The notes under the pieces: model-generated
The model's input: only the letters and a program-made list of their open reading frames with translations
What the model was told of the DNA's origin: nothing
Databases searched by the model: none
Shown here: positions 38,132 through 40,437 of the stretch, in pieces
Numbering within the stretch: the stretch's first letter is position 1
Layout of the letters: every line of letters starts with the position of its first letter
Translations under genes and position numbers: made by a program
Origin: Rhodococcus sp. (in: high G+C Gram-positive bacteria)
GTDB lineage: Bacteria; Actinomycetota; Actinomycetes; Mycobacteriales; Mycobacteriaceae
Direction of reading: 5' to 3'
Assembly: GCA_012514505.1 (NCBI GenBank)
Contig: JAAZAD010000135.1
Location: 1-40,437, forward strand
DNA length: 40,437 nt

Positions 38132-39817
38132 CTACTCGATACCCAGCTGCAACAGGTCGCCTGCCTGCCCGCCGAAGTAGACCACCACATCCACGCCGGT
38201 CTGTGTGTGTGCGACGTGGTCCGAAATATGCTCCCCGATGCCCTCCGGTGCCTCGGCACCGAGAATCACGGTGACCAGTTCGCCGCCGCCGCCGAGCGCC
38301 AGATCGACGAGACGCGTAGCCGCCGATGTGGGCTCGGCATCGATGACGACGACCTCCTGGCCCATCAGCCCGAGCGCGTCGCCCAGCTCGCACGTTCCGA
38401 CGTAGGTCAAAGCTCGCTCCGTCGCCAGCCGCAGCGCCCCCCAGCGCGTCGCGGCGGCGGCTTCGGACATCGCGAACGCATCGTCCACTGCGTCGCGGCG
38501 CGGATCGTGAACAGCCAATGCTGCGATCCCCTGCACCATCGACGACGTCGCGAGCAGGACCACCTCGTGGCTCGAATCCCGTGCGGCCGCGCTCACTGCG
38601 ACGAGCTCCTGCGCGGACAGGCCCCCGTTCGGAAGCACCAGCACCTCGCTGCGCTCCATCTGTCTGATCACTCCCAGCAACTGGCCGCGCGTGACCGGCG
38701 TATCACCGCGCAGGACGATCGCCCCTTCCGCGGCAAACAGTTCCGCAGCACCATCACCGGCAGCGATGGCGATGATCCCGCGACCTCGCGTGATCGGCCG
38801 CACGCGGACGCCCGGTGTCTCCGTCGTCTGCTTTTTGGCATCGACGAGAAAGTTGGTGATCCGAATTCCGTGAACGGTGCCGGCCGCCAGCCCCGACTCG
38901 ACAGCCGCACCGGCGTCCGTGCAGTGCACGTGCACGGACCAACCGCCGTGGCCGTCGCCGACGATCACCACCGAATCCCCGAGCGCGTCCAACGACGTCC
39001 GCAGGTTCCCCATCCGTTCGTCGTCCGAATCCGAGACCAGGTACATCACCTCGTAATCCTGACCCGAGTCCCCGGCGCACGTGTCGGTAGCGACTGCGGG
39101 CATTTTCGTTCGGGGAGATCGGCGAGTCGTCAGCGTCCGCTCGGGGGCGGTTCCGGTGATCGCCTCGACCAGTGCGTCGAGTATCACCACGAGGCCGAAA
39201 CCGCCGGCGTCCACGACCCCGGCCGCCTCGAGTACGTCCAGCTGAGATGTCGTCCGCATCAGCGCGGACACTGCTGCATCGGCCGCTGCCTGCGCGGTGG
39301 CCGCTACATCCGCATCACGGGGCAGGGCAGCCGCGGCATCGGCGGCACACCGCAACACCGTCACGATCGTGCCCTCCACCGGATCGCTCACCGCGTCGGT
39401 CGCCAGATTCGAACCTTGGAGCAGTCCGTTACGGAGCGCTTCGGCACCGAAGTCCACGTCTCCCGCTGCCTGCGCCAACCCGCGAAGAACCTGAGAGAGG
39501 ATCACGCCCGAATTTCCGCGTGCCCCGTAGACCGCACCCTTCGCAAGTGCCACCGCAACTTGGTGAACGTCACGCGACGCACGACCTGCATCGTCGAGCG
39601 CATACTTGTCGACCCCCGCCACGGCGGAGCGCATGGTGGCCAGCAGGTTCGTCCCTGTGTCGCCGTCGGGGATCGGATACACGTTGAGGTCGTTGATCTC
39701 AGCGCAACGCTTCTCGAGCCCGGCGACGCAACCCAGCGCCCACCGCCTCAGGACACGACCGTCGATTGGAGCTCCGAGCGCGCCGACTTCCGGCGCCGGA
39801 CGGGCTTCTTGCTTCAC
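38132..39817 (-). CDS. DAK2/FakA-like fatty acid kinase catalytic subunit
   Basis: FakA-like proteins phosphorylate fatty acids bound to a FakB (DegV) partner; the actinobacterial member (Rv2974c) is not well studied. The N-terminal DhaL/Dak2 domain has INDLNVYPIPDGDTGTN, whose Asp residues bind Mg-ATP, and ARGNSGVILSQVLRG. A middle domain follows (about 270-360) and a C-terminal FakB-binding-like domain ends at DLLQLGIE. I chose GTG 39817 because GGAGAGG lies 6 nt upstream; ATG 39832 (5 codons longer) lacks a ribosome site. No FakB gene is in this window. A TATATT hexamer upstream may be its -10. Confidence 0.87.
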   Translation of the reverse strand: MKQEARPAPEVGALGAPIDGRVLRRWALGCVAGLEKRCAEINDLNVYPIPDGDTGTNLLATMRSAVAGVDKYALDDAGRASRDVHQVAVALAKGAVYGARGNSGVILSQVLRGLAQAAGDVDFGAEALRNGLLQGSNLATDAVSDPVEGTIVTVLRCAADAAAALPRDADVAATAQAAADAAVSALMRTTSQLDVLEAAGVVDAGGFGLVVILDALVEAITGTAPERTLTTRRSPRTKMPAVATDTCAGDSGQDYEVMYLVSDSDDERMGNLRTSLDALGDSVVIVGDGHGGWSVHVHCTDAGAAVESGLAAGTVHGIRITNFLVDAKKQTTETPGVRVRPITRGRGIIAIAAGDGAAELFAAEGAIVLRGDTPVTRGQLLGVIRQMERSEVLVLPNGGLSAQELVAVSAAARDSSHEVVLLATSSMVQGIAALAVHDPRRDAVDDAFAMSEAAAATRWGALRLATERALTYVGTCELGDALGLMGQEVVVIDAEPTSAATRLVDLALGGGGELVTVILGAEAPEGIGEHISDHVAHTQTGVDVVVYFGGQAGDLLQLGIE

Positions 39818-39855
39818 GAACGTCCTCTCCATGGAACGGCGGTGCAGGAATCAGG

Positions 39856-39861
39856 AATATA
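39856..39861 (-). promoter_or_regulatory. Possible -10 element of the FakA-like gene
   Basis: TATATT (39861-39856) matches TAnnnT in the divergent gap with rpmB. It would start transcription near 39849 and give a leader of roughly 17-32 nt, depending on which start codon is used. The -35 region shows no good match. Confidence 0.35.
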
Positions 39862-39950
39862 GTGAGTGCGGTCAGGGTAGCGCGCAGTCGCAGACCGGTC
39901 GGTTCGACAGCACGCGAACTTCGGGAGCGAGCTACGCCACACGTGCTGGT

Positions 39951-39980
39951 TTGGCCAATCACCGGCCGAAGGGCTACTCT
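39951..39980 (+). promoter_or_regulatory. Promoter candidate for rpmB
   Basis: TTGGCC (39951-39956) and TACTCT (39975-39980) are 18 nt apart on the plus strand. The -10 matches TAnnnT and the -35 shares TTG and C with TTGACA. The expected start near 39987 gives a leader of about 68 nt carrying a small hairpin. Confidence 0.45.
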
Positions 39981-39991
39981 TAACCGGTTGC

Positions 39992-40015
39992 CTCGTGCGG
40001 GAAGACCCTCACGAG
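39992..40015 (+). promoter_or_regulatory. Hairpin in the rpmB 5' leader
   Basis: CTCGTG (39992-39997) pairs with CACGAG (40010-40015). After one mismatch, GGG (39999-40001) pairs with CCC (40006-40008) around a 4-nt loop. It begins about 5 nt after the predicted transcription start, so it would sit at the 5' end of the mRNA. It may stabilise the transcript or act as a control element. Confidence 0.4.
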
Positions 40016-40054
40016 TCAGAAGTACTGTTCACTATATATAAGGAGTTCGCGACT

Positions 40055-40246
40055 ATGGCTGCCGTCTGCGACGTATGCGCCAAGGGGCCCGGCTTCGGTA
40101 AGTCGGTCTCGCACTCGCACCGGCGTACCAACCGTCGCTGGAACCCGAACATCCAAACGGTTCGCGCCCAGGTTGCTCCCGGTAACACCCGGCGAGTGAA
40201 CGTGTGCACCTCCTGCCTGAAGGCAGGCAAGGTCACACGCGGCTAG
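40055..40246 (+). CDS. rpmB: 50S ribosomal protein L28 (zinc-binding type)
   Basis: L28 belongs to the large subunit. The 63-residue sequence opens [20 protein letters not shown] and ends [15 protein letters not shown]. The two CxxC pairs (CDVC, CTSC) make it the zinc-binding, housekeeping form rather than the Cys-free Zur-regulated paralog. ATG 40055 follows AGGAG (40041-40045) at 9 nt; the longer frame upstream is not native. It is divergent from the FakA-like gene. Confidence 0.97.
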   Translation: MAAVCDVCAKGPGFGKSVSHSHRRTNRRWNPNIQTVRAQVAPGNTRRVNVCTSCLKAGKVTRG

Positions 40247-40278
40247 AACCGTCACCGAGTTCGAGACTCGAGACAACT

Positions 40279-40315
40279 CACTGCGCCCCACAGCTTCATG
40301 CTGTGGGGCGCAGTG
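40279..40315 (+). terminator. Terminator hairpin after rpmB
   Basis: CACTGCGCCCCACAGC (40279-40294) and GCTGTGGGGCGCAGTG (40300-40315) form a perfect 16-bp stem around a 5-nt loop, 32 nt after the rpmB stop. There is no T-run after it, which is common for actinobacterial terminators. The gene beyond starts 20 nt later on the same strand, so termination separates them. Confidence 0.7.
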
Positions 40316-40335
40316 CTGTATGTAGTGTGCAATTC

Positions 40336-40437
40336 GTGAATCCCATCGATCAATTCTCCAAGGTGACGTTCGACGAAGGCGTGCTGCGAATCGTGATCGC
40401 CACCACAGAAAATGGTGCGTCACTCGATTTCGGCGGT
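40336..40437 (+). CDS. Start of an enoyl-CoA hydratase-like gene (runs off the right edge)
   Basis: The 34 visible residues read MNPIDQFSKVTFDEGVLRIV and continue IATTENGASLDFGG. This resembles the opening beta strands of crotonase-fold proteins, where a short strand is followed by a substrate-lined loop. With only the N-terminus in view the assignment is tentative. GTG 40336 is used; GTG 40327, three codons earlier and in frame, is an alternative. Neither has a ribosome site, and a terminator stem ends 20 nt upstream. Confidence 0.5.
   Translation, partial: MNPIDQFSKVTFDEGVLRIVIATTENGASLDFGG

Noticed and set aside
37406..39862. Plus-strand open frame of about 818 codons opposite recG and the FakA-like gene
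   Set aside because: It spans two clear opposite-strand genes and their junction, which a real gene is unlikely to do. Its composition is typical of an antisense frame.

Overview
The window is a chromosomal, high-GC actinobacterial segment made almost entirely of conserved core genes. The gene order, GTG-rich starts, SepIVA, DUF2469, the C-terminal extension of S16 and a GlnR-type operator point to the Mycobacteriales, most likely Rhodococcus or a close Nocardiaceae relative. The genus is inferred from gene order and protein style, not from a marker comparison. From memory, the order follows the Mycobacterium tuberculosis block from rpsB (Rv2890c) to recG and the DAK2 protein (Rv2973c/Rv2974c). 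Nearly all genes are on the minus strand. I saw no tRNA, rRNA, CRISPR array, prophage or insertion sequence, and no defence or biosynthetic island.

Right-to-left layout in the direction of minus-strand transcription: fakA-like kinase and recG; pyc (pyruvate carboxylase); rsmD-coaD (coenzyme A synthesis); sepIVA (septation); the DUF177-rpmF-rnc-mutM unit; OsmC-like protein, acylphosphatase and smc; ftsY; the nitrogen unit amt-glnB-glnD behind a clear GlnR box; ffh and an amidohydrolase; the ribosome unit rpsP-khpA-rimM-trmD; tex; an uncharacterised six-helix membrane protein; rplS; lepB; rnhB; DUF2469; the coupled trio yraN-comM-dprA; a siderophore-interacting flavoprotein; xerC; and the start of rpsB. 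Plus-strand genes are an M23-like secreted protein, an NmrA-like reductase, rpmB, and a partial enoyl-CoA hydratase-like frame at the right edge.

The genes fall into a few shared jobs. One is ribosome building and modification (S2, S16, L19, L28, L32, RimM, TrmD, KhpA, RNase III, RsmD). Another is protein export (Ffh, FtsY, LepB). A third is chromosome and DNA maintenance (SMC, XerC, RecG, MutM, RnhB, DprA, ComM, YraN). The last is nitrogen and carbon supply (Amt-GlnB-GlnD, Pyc).

I did not find a convincing undescribed multi-gene system. The most interesting points are regulatory. They are a terminator whose T-run abuts the lepB start and overlaps a possible leaderless promoter, a 15-bp perfect inverted repeat inside the start of rsmD, nested hairpins ahead of rpsB, and an exact four-half-site GlnR geometry ahead of amt. 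A membrane protein with HHVHH and [14 protein letters not shown] motifs is the best candidate for new biochemistry.
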